IMG/VR virus record: IMGVR_UViG_3300044632_001473
Coordinates: 1-59,911 of that record
Origin: a virus
Strand: one strand, 5' to 3'
DNA length: 59,911 bases
Under the pieces are notes generated by a model. The model had not been told where the DNA came from. It worked only from the letters and a program-made list of their open reading frames with translations, and did no database searches. Shown here piece by piece: positions 46,101 to 56,046 of the stretch (the stretch's first letter is position 1; every line of letters starts with the position of its first letter). A program made the position numbers and the translations under genes.

Positions 46101-49100
46101 TTGTAAATTCAACATCAATTCCACAAGAAGATGTTGCAGTTGGGGTTGTTATAAATCTATAATCAAAATAATCATTTACAGAACAATCATATGTGTCATT
46201 TTTTATTGAATTGAATTTAACTTTTTCAATTCCATCTACGTCAGTAAAAAATTCATACTCAATTTTCTTTTTTGGTAATATTGAACCAGTTAAAGAACTT
46301 ATAGTAGTCCCTGTATTAAAAGAATTATATGATGATGTGTATTGATTAAAAAGTGTTTTACCTGTATAATCTATTTCAGTATATAGTGAGCCTGTCACTA
46401 TTATACTTTTATCAAAACCTGGATAGTTACCTAATTCACCATTTATGTTATCAATAACATTTACCAATGCATTTTGCCATAATGTTTTTATTGAACCTGT
46501 GTCAGGACTAACATGATTTTTATAATCACATATTAAAGGTAAACTACCTGTTATAGTTGTATTACCCGTTAAACCAGTTATTATAAATGAATTAAATAAT
46601 TTTGCACTACTACCTCCATTAGTTGTTCCACTTATAGTTACCGACGCACCACTATACGTTGTACCGTCAATTTCAACTACAGGATAATAAACAAAACTAG
46701 GCACTTGTATAAGTCCTCTAAAATTTTGATATAATCCTGAATTATCTTCTCCACCGGCAAGTAATGTTTCTAAATCTTCTTCAATTGCATTTTCAAAATC
46801 AGGATATAATTCTTCAACGAATTCTTTTGGTTGACATCCGTACTTATATTGATATTTTGAACGACCGAACATACCATTACTAACTAAATTACCTCCAGTC
46901 CACAACGTTGTTGCTGGTATGAATTGTTCCAAAATTTGAACCCAATATGGGCTCATTTTATTGATGAACTCATTTATGTCTATTAAATTATAAGGTGTAA
47001 ATTCAGTACTATTAATATAGTCTTCATAGATTTTCTCTAACTTAATATAATTTTTTCTATACTTAATTGAATGTGAATTTCTTATTTGTTGATTAATTGT
47101 TTTTTCAACAAATTCTGCGAAAGACATTTCTTGTGTTTGACCTGATGTAAGTGTTCCAAAATTTAATGATAAATTTCTTGACTTACGATGTATATCATAA
47201 TCAATACCTTGTGAAGGTGAAATAAAAATATTAATATTTTTTCTACCTAAAATATATGGTGAGACATCGTCAATTAAGTCTGTTTGGTCATTGTCAATTT
47301 CAGATTGTAATTCGTAACCAAAATCTAAACCAGGTAATGTTCTATATAAATCAAAATAATCTTCACCATACGTATATGGTTTATTTTTTGTTACAATATT
47401 TTTTGTCTTACCTGTTGTAGTTGAATTATCTTCATCTATCATTAATGATGAACGATGTTGTAATGTTAAATCATACCAACCAGAACCTTTTTGAAAGAAG
47501 TAGTCTCCCGTAGTTCCCGTAATTGCTCTTGGTGAGAAAGACTCTTCCTCAACAGGATAACCTGCTCTATCCAATATTGTTGAACCTGTAGTTGTTTTTG
47601 ATGTATATGTGTATCCTGAAAGTGTAAATTCTTTTGTTGTTGTTACTCTTGTTCCTGATATTAAATCATATATATCACTTTCTAAATCAAATGACTTAGG
47701 TAATGAGGTTACTTTATAAATGAATTGGTCAATTTGTATTAATGGTTCTGGTGCACCTAAGAACTTTAAGAAAAATTCAATAGATTTTCTAGTTCCTTTT
47801 GATTTATATAAGTGAACTAAATTAACCAACAATCTTCTATAAAATTCATACTCAGCATCAGTTGCTGATATTGGTGAACCGACACCTCCATATTGTGTGT
47901 CTACTTTTGTATATAATAAATCGTCAAGTGTTTTACCTTCAAGTAAATTAACACTTTCTAATCCTAAAGTATTTGCTAAATTTTTTAATAAGATATCAGG
48001 TAGATTATTAACACCATCATAACTTACATTTCTCATGTAAGCAATATTATCTATGAACTTTTTTACTTTATCAAATGACTGTCCGTATAATTGAAAAATT
48101 GATTCCGCTTTTTTATCTTCAGTATCAAATTCAAATAATTGAGGTGATGTTAAAAATCTTACAAATAAATTTGATTTATAATCATCAATTTCATTTGCAA
48201 TATCAATTAAATCCTCAATATATGTTTCGTAATCCAAACCTACAATTTGTAAGTTCCAATTATCTTTACCCGACACCGGCCAATTGTGTTCAACAAAAAT
48301 TATTTCAGTTTTTGAACCGTCAAACGTATCTCTTGGCACATTAAAACTTGCGGTATAAATCGGTGTTGTTTCTCTATTTAAAAGACTTGATTCTAAATCA
48401 TCTAAACCTAAGAAAAACTCTTCGGTAACACCATTATTTGGTCTTATTAAAATACTGTCACTATATTGACTAACTCCATTAAATGGATTACCTTTTACTT
48501 TTAATGTTGATACATTATCAGTATTAGGTTCTGTATATGTTAAAACATCATATGTAATATTATCAATATGTAAAACATATTTTTTATATGATGAATAAAA
48601 ATTTCTTAATGGATTTTCAACTACAACCTCAACATTGGTTAACGGTTTTTGAATTAAAATATCAAATGGGTTGTATAACATACCCGATTCAAAACTAAAT
48701 AATGTTGTATCTGTTAATACATCATATTGTATATTAAAAGCAGTAAACCCGCTTACGGTTACAAAACTATCTTTATCAATTGTAATACCAGCTGGAAATT
48801 TTTTTATTATATTTTTAACCGAAACGTAAATTCTTTGATTTAATGAACCAAATAATGATTTTGCAGCATCTTTCTTTTCACCCTTAAATTTTATTTCCTT
48901 TTTTCTTGGTGTTTTTGCTGACTTTAATTCTCCAGTTTCAGTTTCACCTTTTAAATCATCTAACGTTAAAAAGTCCGAAAATGGATTTGTTTTAAATGTT
49001 TTCGGGTCACGTTGAATAATTGGATTATCTAAATTAAAGTTCGTATTAGTCAATTGACCAGTACCAGTGGTGATTTGAACACCTACTAAATTATCACTGA

Positions 49101-49149
49101 ACGTATCAGCACCACTTGCAGCTTGACTAGGAACTTTTCTTCTTGCCAT
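42874..49149 (-). CDS. Giant virion protein with Thr-Pro repeats and a Hint-like segment (2,091 aa)
   Basis: The N-terminal 1,150 residues are a non-repetitive beta and helical region with a conserved-looking core ([32 protein letters not shown]) and may be a tail or baseplate component. A segment at about 1165-1375 ([20 protein letters not shown]) resembles a Hint domain without an obvious Cys nucleophile. Residues about 1436-1900 are Thr-Pro repeats, with nine copies of [17 protein letters not shown]-type Cys module (about 1900-1990) and the duplicated Cys-rich tip (2014-2091) end it. Its start shares one base with the stop of the 308-residue gene. Confidence 0.85.
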   Translation of the reverse strand: MARRKVPSQAASGADTFSDNLVGVQITTGTGQLTNTNFNLDNPIIQRDPKTFKTNPFSDFLTLDDLKGETETGELKSAKTPRKKEIKFKGEKKDAAKSLFGSLNQRIYVSVKNIIKKFPAGITIDKDSFVTVSGFTAFNIQYDVLTDTTLFSFESGMLYNPFDILIQKPLTNVEVVVENPLRNFYSSYKKYVLHIDNITYDVLTYTEPNTDNVSTLKVKGNPFNGVSQYSDSILIRPNNGVTEEFFLGLDDLESSLLNRETTPIYTASFNVPRDTFDGSKTEIIFVEHNWPVSGKDNWNLQIVGLDYETYIEDLIDIANEIDDYKSNLFVRFLTSPQLFEFDTEDKKAESIFQLYGQSFDKVKKFIDNIAYMRNVSYDGVNNLPDILLKNLANTLGLESVNLLEGKTLDDLLYTKVDTQYGGVGSPISATDAEYEFYRRLLVNLVHLYKSKGTRKSIEFFLKFLGAPEPLIQIDQFIYKVTSLPKSFDLESDIYDLISGTRVTTTKEFTLSGYTYTSKTTTGSTILDRAGYPVEEESFSPRAITGTTGDYFFQKGSGWYDLTLQHRSSLMIDEDNSTTTGKTKNIVTKNKPYTYGEDYFDLYRTLPGLDFGYELQSEIDNDQTDLIDDVSPYILGRKNINIFISPSQGIDYDIHRKSRNLSLNFGTLTSGQTQEMSFAEFVEKTINQQIRNSHSIKYRKNYIKLEKIYEDYINSTEFTPYNLIDINEFINKMSPYWVQILEQFIPATTLWTGGNLVSNGMFGRSKYQYKYGCQPKEFVEELYPDFENAIEEDLETLLAGGEDNSGLYQNFRGLIQVPSFVYYPVVEIDGTTYSGASVTISGTTNGGSSAKLFNSFIITGLTGNTTITGSLPLICDYKNHVSPDTGSIKTLWQNALVNVIDNINGELGNYPGFDKSIIVTGSLYTEIDYTGKTLFNQYTSSYNSFNTGTTISSLTGSILPKKKIEYEFFTDVDGIEKVKFNSIKNDTYDCSVNDYFDYRFITTPTATSSCGIDVEFTTICNDNLPVIYTGGTDCKLNADIVFNITGTTQFIQSGSIGSYPSVYIHKDTFSDYYKIDNFTNTNVSVVPLVGSNSGSIILGFEEDDVIDLLFTDAANCNLKVRINGLSLQYVEYLHEDNPSTTGLIEDDINVNNLGFTVVPNIEYRNSYDYGLKYDTYVVLNNGTTKQVKDIIPGDVLMSVTQNSLTGFTHQQFVNFSEENDYSQLHNTTGLTVTSKDTLASIKKNVVTVRPITGGTNIEIEVLPTTKLRIYTNKDISGNEVVRTKSHFIDNRYAEQLQVKPETPIEPCCNHNEDYYDYGDYLISKNGELFEVISVNLEYCDADLYFNINVSQSVTNLILFNGINNQQFILQHKYVKNNGVDLKTQQFYIDSVCGPFDTEDPCYVTPPTVESLTRTYNGNTECLEARDCNSPFLYTTPTPLPTSTPTPLPTSTPTLTPAPTATPAPTATPAPTATPVPTSTPTTTPTLTPTPTVTPTPTVTSTPTVTPTPVCDFDVDLTIITSTPTPTPTPTPVCDFDVDLTIITSTPTPTPTPTVTPTPTPVCDFDVDLTIITSTPTPTPTPTVTPTPTPVCDFDVDLTIITSTPTPTPTPTVTPTPTPVCDFDVDLTIITSTPTPTPTPTVTPTPTPACDFDVDLTIITSTPTPEPTVTPLPTPTPVCDFDVDLTIITSTPTPEPTVTPNPTVTPTPTPDPTVTPTATPTLTPTPEPTFTPTPTPTPTVTPTPTPVCDFDVDLTIITSTPTPLPTNTPVPTPLPNCDFDVDLTIITSTPTPLPTNTPTPLPTNTPLPTATNTPLPTSTPEPTATNTPLPTSTPTLTPEPTSTPTLTPEPTSTPTVTPNPTSTPTVTPNPTSTPTVTPEPTSTPTVTPEPTSTPTLTPIPPTSFTAYVSLDSGYDACNGGSFTPYFAYQFNGFYGTMCEANSYIEGTIIQAEIDINGYFWLSEGSGQSRYYRKFGSSNRAYPQEACVTCPSATPTPEPTATNTPLPTSTPTVTPNPSSCECYTVYNEGGRDDGAITFTYYRCVDNVLTSLSVGPGSSRAVCVRNGTDIDSDSVLMTSVPCPGPCTTNGDCLEC
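43795..44632. repeat. Nine-copy [12 protein letters not shown] coding repeat
   Basis: Nine units on the minus strand, each with the 12-residue core [12 protein letters not shown] separated by 9-60 residues of Thr-Pro repeats. The core is invariant in protein, while the DNA uses different synonymous codons (for example tccacatcaaaatcaca and tctacgtcaaagtcaca), suggesting selection on the peptide. Confidence 0.9.
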
Positions 49150-50075
49150 TAAACGTTTGTAATTGTATCAAAATCTTGACTTTCGTCTATATCTGGTCTT
49201 TCTTCTCTGATTTCAAATAATGATTCGTTAAGATCATCTTTAATTTCAAATAAGTTATATTGTTTATAGATTGAGTTATTATTGTTGTTATCGTAAATCG
49301 TGTAAATACCTCTCGCAATGTCCTTACTTTGATTACCGTAAAGTGCATGTGCTAATGTAGATGAATCATGTTCTACCATTTCAACCTCAATAGTTGTTGG
49401 GTTGAAATAGGTATTTGTTAAAATAATCTTTTGAGCGGGACTACCTATAAACGGAATTGTATTCGGTTTATTTGATGGTGCGGAAGATGGTGTTATTGTT
49501 AAAAACATCAAATTACTTGCATTTTCACTATATTGGTATCTAACTGATTTTTGAGTACTACTTGATAAGTTAGCGGTAACGGGTGTACAATAAAAAGACG
49601 ATGTTACAACTTTATAAAAATTAGGTATTTTTTGATTGGTTAATGAATTAATATACTCAATTCTATATCCAACTAAACCCTGTGGTGTAAATTTATTTCT
49701 ATCACCTGATGGTACATTAGATAAGTCAATTACAACTCCTCTAACTGATGGTAATGAAGCTAAAACTCCACAATCCGTAATTGTTGTTCTAATTTGTTTT
49801 GGTCTGATGTGAAGTGTATATATACCTAAATCCGTAAAATCATCTGCGGATAGTTTTAAATTATACATTCCACCCAAAATTTCAACATTCTGTGCTTGAT
49901 TATCGTTTGTCGTTCCTGAATTATGATAAACAGGTGTCAAGACACTAATTGATGTTAATTTTTTTAACGTAACAGGTGCGGTTGTGGTTCTACCTGAGAC
50001 ATAATGATAGAATATATCCACATCATCTGGTGATACATCCGCCGGTCTAACTATCCCATAAGATCCAATTGCCAT
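49149..50075 (-). CDS. Putative structural protein (308 aa)
   Basis: A beta-rich protein ([40 protein letters not shown]) with no repeats. An acidic C-terminus ends [12 protein letters not shown]. Position directly before the 2,091-residue gene, coupled by overlapping stop and start codons, suggests that the two proteins act together in the virion. Not assigned to a known family. Confidence 0.7.
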   Translation of the reverse strand: MAIGSYGIVRPADVSPDDVDIFYHYVSGRTTTAPVTLKKLTSISVLTPVYHNSGTTNDNQAQNVEILGGMYNLKLSADDFTDLGIYTLHIRPKQIRTTITDCGVLASLPSVRGVVIDLSNVPSGDRNKFTPQGLVGYRIEYINSLTNQKIPNFYKVVTSSFYCTPVTANLSSSTQKSVRYQYSENASNLMFLTITPSSAPSNKPNTIPFIGSPAQKIILTNTYFNPTTIEVEMVEHDSSTLAHALYGNQSKDIARGIYTIYDNNNNNSIYKQYNLFEIKDDLNESLFEIREERPDIDESQDFDTITNV

Positions 50076-50076
50076 A

Positions 50077-50742
50077 TTAAAATATTTTTAATTCTTCTTC
50101 GTTTATTGAACATTTAGTTCTTTTTTTTACATTTTCTTCCCAAGGAATAAATTCTAAGTTTATAATATTACCAATAATCCATGGACTTATCTTTTGTTTA
50201 AATCCCTCAACAATTGAAAATTTATGATCTAAATGATAATTTCCGTCCACCCCAGATACTCCTCTTTTATTAAAATTTAATAAGTTGTGGATTGGTTGTT
50301 TTTTAGTTATACTAACGACCTTTCTTTTGTATTTTTTAAAATCATTTAAATTTTTTAAAAAATCTTCATAAGATATTCCACTAAATCTTTTTAACATTCC
50401 AATAGTTGTACCTTCGCTTTTTGTTCTTCTTTAGTTTTATTTTGAAAGTATTTTCTCAATATAAGATTTATTCAACTTCGTTATTTTTGAGATTTCTTCC
50501 CTATTTTTATGTTCAACAACATATAATTCTTTTATTTTATTTTTTTGTTCTTCGGATAATATTATTTTTTTACCGTCACTTTTACCTTTTTTTAATAAAT
50601 TTAAATCTTTAAGTAATTTATTAATTGGCATTTTACTCATATTAAATGATTTTCCAATTTGTTCACAGGATAAATTTAAAACAGTATATTGATGTACTAT
50701 TTCATTAATGTCGGTTTTAGTAAAAATTATCCTATTACTCAT
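50077..50742 (-). pseudogene. HNH homing endonuclease, split by two in-frame stops
   Basis: Two reading pieces lie in the same frame. The 5' part (50437-50742, 101 codons) has two helix-turn-helix segments (SCEQIGKSFNMSKMPINKLL and NREEISKITKLNKSYIEKIL). The 3' part (50077-50397, 106 codons) carries the HNH-type catalytic region (DGNYHLDHKFSIVEGF, NLEFIPWEEN). Between them are TAA-AAC-TAA and then sense codons (RRTKSEGTTIG) that continue naturally into the second part. So one gene is interrupted by two stops three codons apart, in an A-rich stretch where two compensating base changes could restore the frame. Alternatives are a sequencing error or a two-protein arrangement. Confidence 0.7.
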
Positions 50743-50746
50743 ATGT

Positions 50747-50754
50747 TATAAATA
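50747..50754 (-). promoter_or_regulatory. TATTTATA box before the HNH gene
   Basis: Octamer 4 bases before the ATG at 50742; the flanking ATATTTATAACATATG is identical to that at the 713-residue gene. Confidence 0.3.
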
Positions 50755-50760
50755 TATTTT

Positions 50761-51690
50761 TTATTGTTTTCTCACCTTAAAATATCCATTTCCATAGATT
50801 TCTAATTCATCCATATTATCAATCTCCCCTAATCTTAAGTTATTTTCCATAACACCTTGTTTACCTCTTTCAACAAATATGTCAGAATAAACCTGTGGGT
50901 CATCAATAAATCCAAGAAAATGTTCATTTCTTGTAATTACTTTATTAAAAACTTCTTCTTTTGTATAACCTGTGGTGTTACCTGTAATCATGGTATAACC
51001 ATCCTCAAAATCTCTATATGATAAATTATCTATCGTATAACCAGTAAATAATGAACCTGAAAACGAGCCTGAAGTTAAACCAGTGAAAACCGTAGTTCCA
51101 TATTGACGTAATTCACCAATTCTACTACCCCCTATTGCCATATAGGTAAATGTAGTATAACCTGTATTATTCGTGTATTCTAAATCATTTAAATAATCTT
51201 GAGTTTGTCCAGTTATATTGGTATATGCGGGAATTGTCATACCTGTAAATGTTCCTAAAGGATTAGTAACTGTAATATTTTGTGGTACTGTAATTGTCTT
51301 TTTAAGTACTTCTGTTGACCAAGGTGTTGATGAAGATATTGTAATAGTGTATTGTGTACTACCAGTATATGTTTTTACAACTGAAGGTAAATTATTTCCC
51401 ACTATTCCACTATTAACCGTTAAACCTGATGTTGTTCCATCCCCCCAATTTATTGTGAACGTTTGTTCTGTGATTTTTCTTAACTTATCTGGATTTACAG
51501 AATTATATATGGTAATAGTTGAACCTGATTGTTTGTATGTGAAATTACATAGTTGTTCAATTTGTTCCATATCACCATCAAATGAAACCATAACACCCAT
51601 TTCATCAACTGATGAATCTAAAAACACAGGTATTTGATATGAACCTGTATAATCGTTAGATTTTAATATTTTATGTTCAATTCTTTTCAT
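50761..51690 (-). CDS. Putative structural protein with PKD-like segment (309 aa)
   Basis: An N-terminal helix-strand region (MKRIEHKILKSNDYTGSY) is followed by a segment FTINWGDGTTSGL near residue 80 that fits a PKD or bacterial Ig-like fold, then Gly/Thr-rich beta repeats and a compact C-terminus (GEIDNMDELEIYGNGYFKVR). No enzyme motif. It sits 10 bases after the 847-residue gene within the structural operon. Confidence 0.7.
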   Translation of the reverse strand: MKRIEHKILKSNDYTGSYQIPVFLDSSVDEMGVMVSFDGDMEQIEQLCNFTYKQSGSTITIYNSVNPDKLRKITEQTFTINWGDGTTSGLTVNSGIVGNNLPSVVKTYTGSTQYTITISSSTPWSTEVLKKTITVPQNITVTNPLGTFTGMTIPAYTNITGQTQDYLNDLEYTNNTGYTTFTYMAIGGSRIGELRQYGTTVFTGLTSGSFSGSLFTGYTIDNLSYRDFEDGYTMITGNTTGYTKEEVFNKVITRNEHFLGFIDDPQVYSDIFVERGKQGVMENNLRLGEIDNMDELEIYGNGYFKVRKQ

Positions 51691-51700
51691 CTTTTACTTT

Positions 51701-54244
51701 TTATTCAGGGGTTAGAACTCCTCCGGAGGTTATACATGGTAATGGTGGTGCGTCAGTGATTTGAATACTTTCTCCGACATATGTAACATATATGTCAACT
51801 GGTGATGCTATTGGAATTGAAACTCCGTATATTGTTCCTTGTAATCCAATACCCGTATTGGTTAATATTGCACCTGTTGAATTATCAAATCTTGACTCTG
51901 AAAATGCTCCATCAGCAAACACATTAACCCTTATTTCTCTATAAGCACATTCACCATCTTCAACTCTTCTAAACACACCTAAATTAAGATTTGCTCCTTG
52001 ATTAACACTAAGAGATAATAAGTATGTTCCACTTTCGGTTGATGATTTTTGAATACCTCCAAATGAAGAACCAATAGAACTTAAAGTTGTACTATATGTT
52101 TGATAAATTAATTGAATATTATTAGTTGTTGAATTATATGGAATTCCACTTAATTGACCGTAAATGTTAACCGTAGTTAATGGTATAGGTGTTGGGGTTG
52201 GTGTTGGGTCATTGATATTTAAACAGTTAATACAATTACCACTTGGTAATAAAGTATTTGTTAATCCTGATCTCTTATAAAGTCTAACATAACTACCTAA
52301 TGTTGAGTTGTGTGTTATACCGGTTTGTGATATCCAAATATATTGATTCTGAGTCATTTCATCTAATACCCAGTTATAACCTAGTGAATTATCAGTTTCA
52401 ATAGAAGTGGCATCACAAATATTTGTTGCTGAGTATAGCCACGCATCCACTCCTCCATATTCCGTATTAATAGGACTGGTATGTTCACATGATGTGTCAT
52501 CACCAAATTCAACGTCTCCTGGGTCACCCACCCATAAATCATTTGCAATAATTCTATTTGGTGTAGGTGTAGGTGTTGCTGTAGGTGTAGCCGTAGGTGT
52601 AGGTGTTACAGTAGGTGTTGGACTTGGTGTAGGTGTAGGTGTTGCTGTAGGTGTTGGACTTGGTGTAGGTGTAGGTGTTGCAGGTAAACAAGTTACAGTT
52701 GCATATGTTATATTATTATAATCTTCTTCATTAGGTGAACTTAATGTATTTACTTGGAGGCAATCTTCAATCGTTACAAATCCCGTTGTCGTATAAATTC
52801 TAGATTGTGACACTCCTTCACAATCCAAATAGAAAATTTCAAATGGAGCATCTATAACATTAAATGTCACACCTGTTACACAACTAACTGGATTACTATC
52901 ACAATCAACTACCACGGAATTAACTCTTATGTTATTGTAATCTCCGTTATCTCTCATTACGAAATACCAAGTACCATCTGGTATGTTAGTCCATGATTCT
53001 CCATCGGTATATCCATAATTTGTCGCAGCTAACGCTTCCGCAGATGTTGCAAAGTAATTACGTCCAAACTGATAAACTCCAGAACCGCCACTTCCTTCTC
53101 CAATTGTTACATACCCTATTTGACCAACACAAGTCTTAGTTATTACAAAGTTGACTTGGTCTTCTGAACCAGGTATTGGTGTTGGAGTTGGTGTAGGTGG
53201 TATGAATACCGGTTGTGTTGCTAAAGTACCTCCACCTTTTTCAAAAAATTGTATTGTTTTTGTCAATCCACTATCACTAAATCCGACTCTATCTCCTTTA
53301 GTTCCTCCCGTGTATTTGTATATTTGATAAGTTCTACCAGTTAAATTGAAATCAACTTGATAGTACATATCATTTTTTTCATCTATAGTTGCACCAGTAC
53401 TTAAAGCTCTATTTGTAAAATCTAATATATCACCATCTTTAGCGTTAAAAAATTTAGCAGTCATAAAGAAAGTGTTACTTGTTTCTGTTCCAATTAAATC
53501 ACTATCTTCTAAAACTGTTTCATCTTCAAACCAAAACAAATACATGTTTTCTTTGTTTTTATAATTTGAACCCATAAAAACAGGTACATGAATATTGTAA
53601 CCAAAATTTAATCCCGTATAAAAAAACTTTTCACCTAATGGTAAAGAAAGATTTTTTGCAAAAACTAATCTTCTATTTTGTCTTGTTGGTGGTTCACATA
53701 ATAATGTATTAACACTAGTTAAAGTCCAACCACTACCAGTTTGTGGATTATTATTTATATTATTTGAAATATTTGAAGTATAAGTATTACCTGTAAATGT
53801 CGTTGTAGTTCCACTTGTAGTTGACGCAATATAATAAACTTTATCACCTATACCATAGGTTGTATTATTTATCCAATTTTTTGGTGGAGTCTTAAAAAAT
53901 TCTAATCTAAAAAAACTTTCTGTTGATTGTTTCAACATTAATTCGTTTTCTCTTTTAGTGATTCCAACTGCTTCATAATCTTGTACATATGTTGAACCAG
54001 ATTTGAAATAAAATTGAAACCATATGTCTGTTTGATTTAATGTAACTCCACTAATTGTTTTATTATATGGTTCATGAATATATCTAACGGTTTCATAATT
54101 ATCTGCCGGATTAATAATATCTTTTAAAACCTCATCCTCAAATTGTACAAGATTATCTTGCCAACCCAAATCTGTTTGAAAATTTTGTTCACTATTAATA
54201 ACAATATTTAAATCATTTGTATTTTGTAATATTTTCATTAACAA
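51701..54244 (-). CDS. Structural protein with Thr-Pro linkers (847 aa)
   Basis: The N-terminal 350 residues (MLMKILQNTNDLNIVINSEQ) are non-repetitive and may bind the virion. A short linker (about 350-360), a module with CVGQIGYVTIGEG and Cys pairs (about 362-515), a Thr-Pro linker (about 518-562) and a Cys module (about 563-676: YIWISQTGI, CINCLN) probably related to the YVSL-type modules of the 391- and 2,091-residue proteins follow. A C-terminal domain (about 690-847) carries no repeats. Start overlaps the 602-residue gene by 7 bases. A fibre or baseplate role is inferred. Confidence 0.8.
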   Translation of the reverse strand: MLMKILQNTNDLNIVINSEQNFQTDLGWQDNLVQFEDEVLKDIINPADNYETVRYIHEPYNKTISGVTLNQTDIWFQFYFKSGSTYVQDYEAVGITKRENELMLKQSTESFFRLEFFKTPPKNWINNTTYGIGDKVYYIASTTSGTTTTFTGNTYTSNISNNINNNPQTGSGWTLTSVNTLLCEPPTRQNRRLVFAKNLSLPLGEKFFYTGLNFGYNIHVPVFMGSNYKNKENMYLFWFEDETVLEDSDLIGTETSNTFFMTAKFFNAKDGDILDFTNRALSTGATIDEKNDMYYQVDFNLTGRTYQIYKYTGGTKGDRVGFSDSGLTKTIQFFEKGGGTLATQPVFIPPTPTPTPIPGSEDQVNFVITKTCVGQIGYVTIGEGSGGSGVYQFGRNYFATSAEALAATNYGYTDGESWTNIPDGTWYFVMRDNGDYNNIRVNSVVVDCDSNPVSCVTGVTFNVIDAPFEIFYLDCEGVSQSRIYTTTGFVTIEDCLQVNTLSSPNEEDYNNITYATVTCLPATPTPTPSPTPTATPTPTPSPTPTVTPTPTATPTATPTPTPNRIIANDLWVGDPGDVEFGDDTSCEHTSPINTEYGGVDAWLYSATNICDATSIETDNSLGYNWVLDEMTQNQYIWISQTGITHNSTLGSYVRLYKRSGLTNTLLPSGNCINCLNINDPTPTPTPIPLTTVNIYGQLSGIPYNSTTNNIQLIYQTYSTTLSSIGSSFGGIQKSSTESGTYLLSLSVNQGANLNLGVFRRVEDGECAYREIRVNVFADGAFSESRFDNSTGAILTNTGIGLQGTIYGVSIPIASPVDIYVTYVGESIQITDAPPLPCITSGGVLTPE

Positions 54245-56046
54245 TCAATTGGGTTTATATTATTAAAGTTATTTAATCCATCTGTTTTATTTGTGAACGA
54301 TTTTTCATTTCTCAAATAAAAATTAATGTCTTTTACCACATAATGTAAATTATTAATGAATGGAAAATTTGTTCCGTTTCCATCTTGATCTAAAAAACCA
54401 TGGTCATACAAATCTCTCCATCTCCATAGATTTTCTTTTTCATCATAAATAGTATTTTCAGGTAGATTAAGAATGTCTTTTGTTTTTGATGTTTCTATAT
54501 ATGGTGATAACTCTCTAAGTTTAACTCTATAATGTGGTTGATAAAAGTATCCTACTGTATTACCTGATGTTGCACTAGAATAATTAGAACTTGAATCTTG
54601 TCTATGATTAAAAATCGTTGTTCCTCCTATTGTTTTATTATGTGAAAATTTATGAAATGATTCACTAATAATTCTTTCTTTAAAATCTTTTTTATTATAC
54701 TCAACAAAGGCACCTGTTAATACTGTCCCCAATGGTACTGTATTTCCACTTGTAAAACCAGTGGTACCGGTATTACCGGTAAAAAATGTTTTTCCTATTG
54801 ATGTTTCCGTTGCTGTATCTCCACTAAATTGTGTATCAACCCATGTATTATGAAAATTAAATTTATAACCGACTTTTGGTGGATATGTAAAATAACCATT
54901 TCCATTTCTCAATAATACAGTTATATAAACTTCAGTTGGTGTATACCCTAAATTATTTGTAATACCAGTTAACGTAAATGTTTTTTTAAAATCATACAAA
55001 ATAGATTCTGGTCTATTCCTTTCAACCAACACATCATTTTCTTGTAATGGATTTTCAAATAATATTTTTCTTTCGTGTTCCCAAATTGGCGTTTCAAAAC
55101 CAACTTTATCCATTATATAATCATCTACAGTGGTTAATGTTTTATGTTTATGTACATAATATTGTGAAGTTGTACCTGTGATATCCAATAAACTTAAACA
55201 TCTTTTTCCTAAAACAAATGTTACTGCGTTTAATGTTAAACCTGTGGTAAATTCATTTTTTTGTAAATTAATTACATATTTTTCAGAATCATATGTTTCA
55301 TTACCAACACTTTCAATATAAAAGGTTCTACCCGTAACATTTATAGAACTGTTTAATGTTCCACCTGAAATTGTTATATATTCACCTTGTAACATTCCAT
55401 GTTCTACAGGTGATGTTAAAATAAAATAATTCCCTCCATCGGTAACTCTAAATGGTATACCATCACCAGAAGTGAAACAAAAAGTTTTACCATCACCACA
55501 TCCAGTTGTTGTTCCCGATAATGTATATTTTATTGGAAATGTTGAATCTTGTCCATAAACATAACTCAAATATAAATTCCAATTCTTGTATGGAGCTTCT
55601 ATTGATGTTGTTGTTGTATGTCCTGTATATCTCGTTCCTTCTAATGTCATACCAGATGATACAAATATATTCATAGTACTACCACTATAAGGTGTGACTA
55701 CTTCTCTTAGTACATCATTTCTGAGTAATGCAAATTCATTATAAGGAACATAACCATCATTACTTCCCGTTCCGTCACCAGCAACATAAAAGTTTTTTTT
55801 CAATGGGTTATATTCAGTTGAACCTGAATACATATTACGAAAAATCATTTTCATCTTTCCAAAAATCTTATATGTTTTTGATTGATTTCTTTCATCATCA
55901 AATAAAGTTGGTAAATCTAAAATAATGTTTCTTTCACCTTCTCTCATCAATGTTTCATTATTATCTAATTTAACATTTAGAGTTACATCTTCTTCGTCAG
56001 CCTTAAAGTACCTTTTAGTAGGTAATAATATTTCTTTCTTTTTCAT
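54238..56046 (-). CDS. Putative structural protein (602 aa)
   Basis: Mostly beta-rich and without low-complexity linkers (MKKKEILLPTKRYFKADEED). The C-terminus (NINPIDC) overlaps the next gene. It has many Gly-Thr-Thr turns, and no Cys-rich module. The stop of the upstream giant gene and its start share a base, so translation is probably coupled. Assignment as a virion protein rests on context. Confidence 0.75.
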   Translation of the reverse strand: MKKKEILLPTKRYFKADEEDVTLNVKLDNNETLMREGERNIILDLPTLFDDERNQSKTYKIFGKMKMIFRNMYSGSTEYNPLKKNFYVAGDGTGSNDGYVPYNEFALLRNDVLREVVTPYSGSTMNIFVSSGMTLEGTRYTGHTTTTSIEAPYKNWNLYLSYVYGQDSTFPIKYTLSGTTTGCGDGKTFCFTSGDGIPFRVTDGGNYFILTSPVEHGMLQGEYITISGGTLNSSINVTGRTFYIESVGNETYDSEKYVINLQKNEFTTGLTLNAVTFVLGKRCLSLLDITGTTSQYYVHKHKTLTTVDDYIMDKVGFETPIWEHERKILFENPLQENDVLVERNRPESILYDFKKTFTLTGITNNLGYTPTEVYITVLLRNGNGYFTYPPKVGYKFNFHNTWVDTQFSGDTATETSIGKTFFTGNTGTTGFTSGNTVPLGTVLTGAFVEYNKKDFKERIISESFHKFSHNKTIGGTTIFNHRQDSSSNYSSATSGNTVGYFYQPHYRVKLRELSPYIETSKTKDILNLPENTIYDEKENLWRWRDLYDHGFLDQDGNGTNFPFINNLHYVVKDINFYLRNEKSFTNKTDGLNNFNNINPIDC

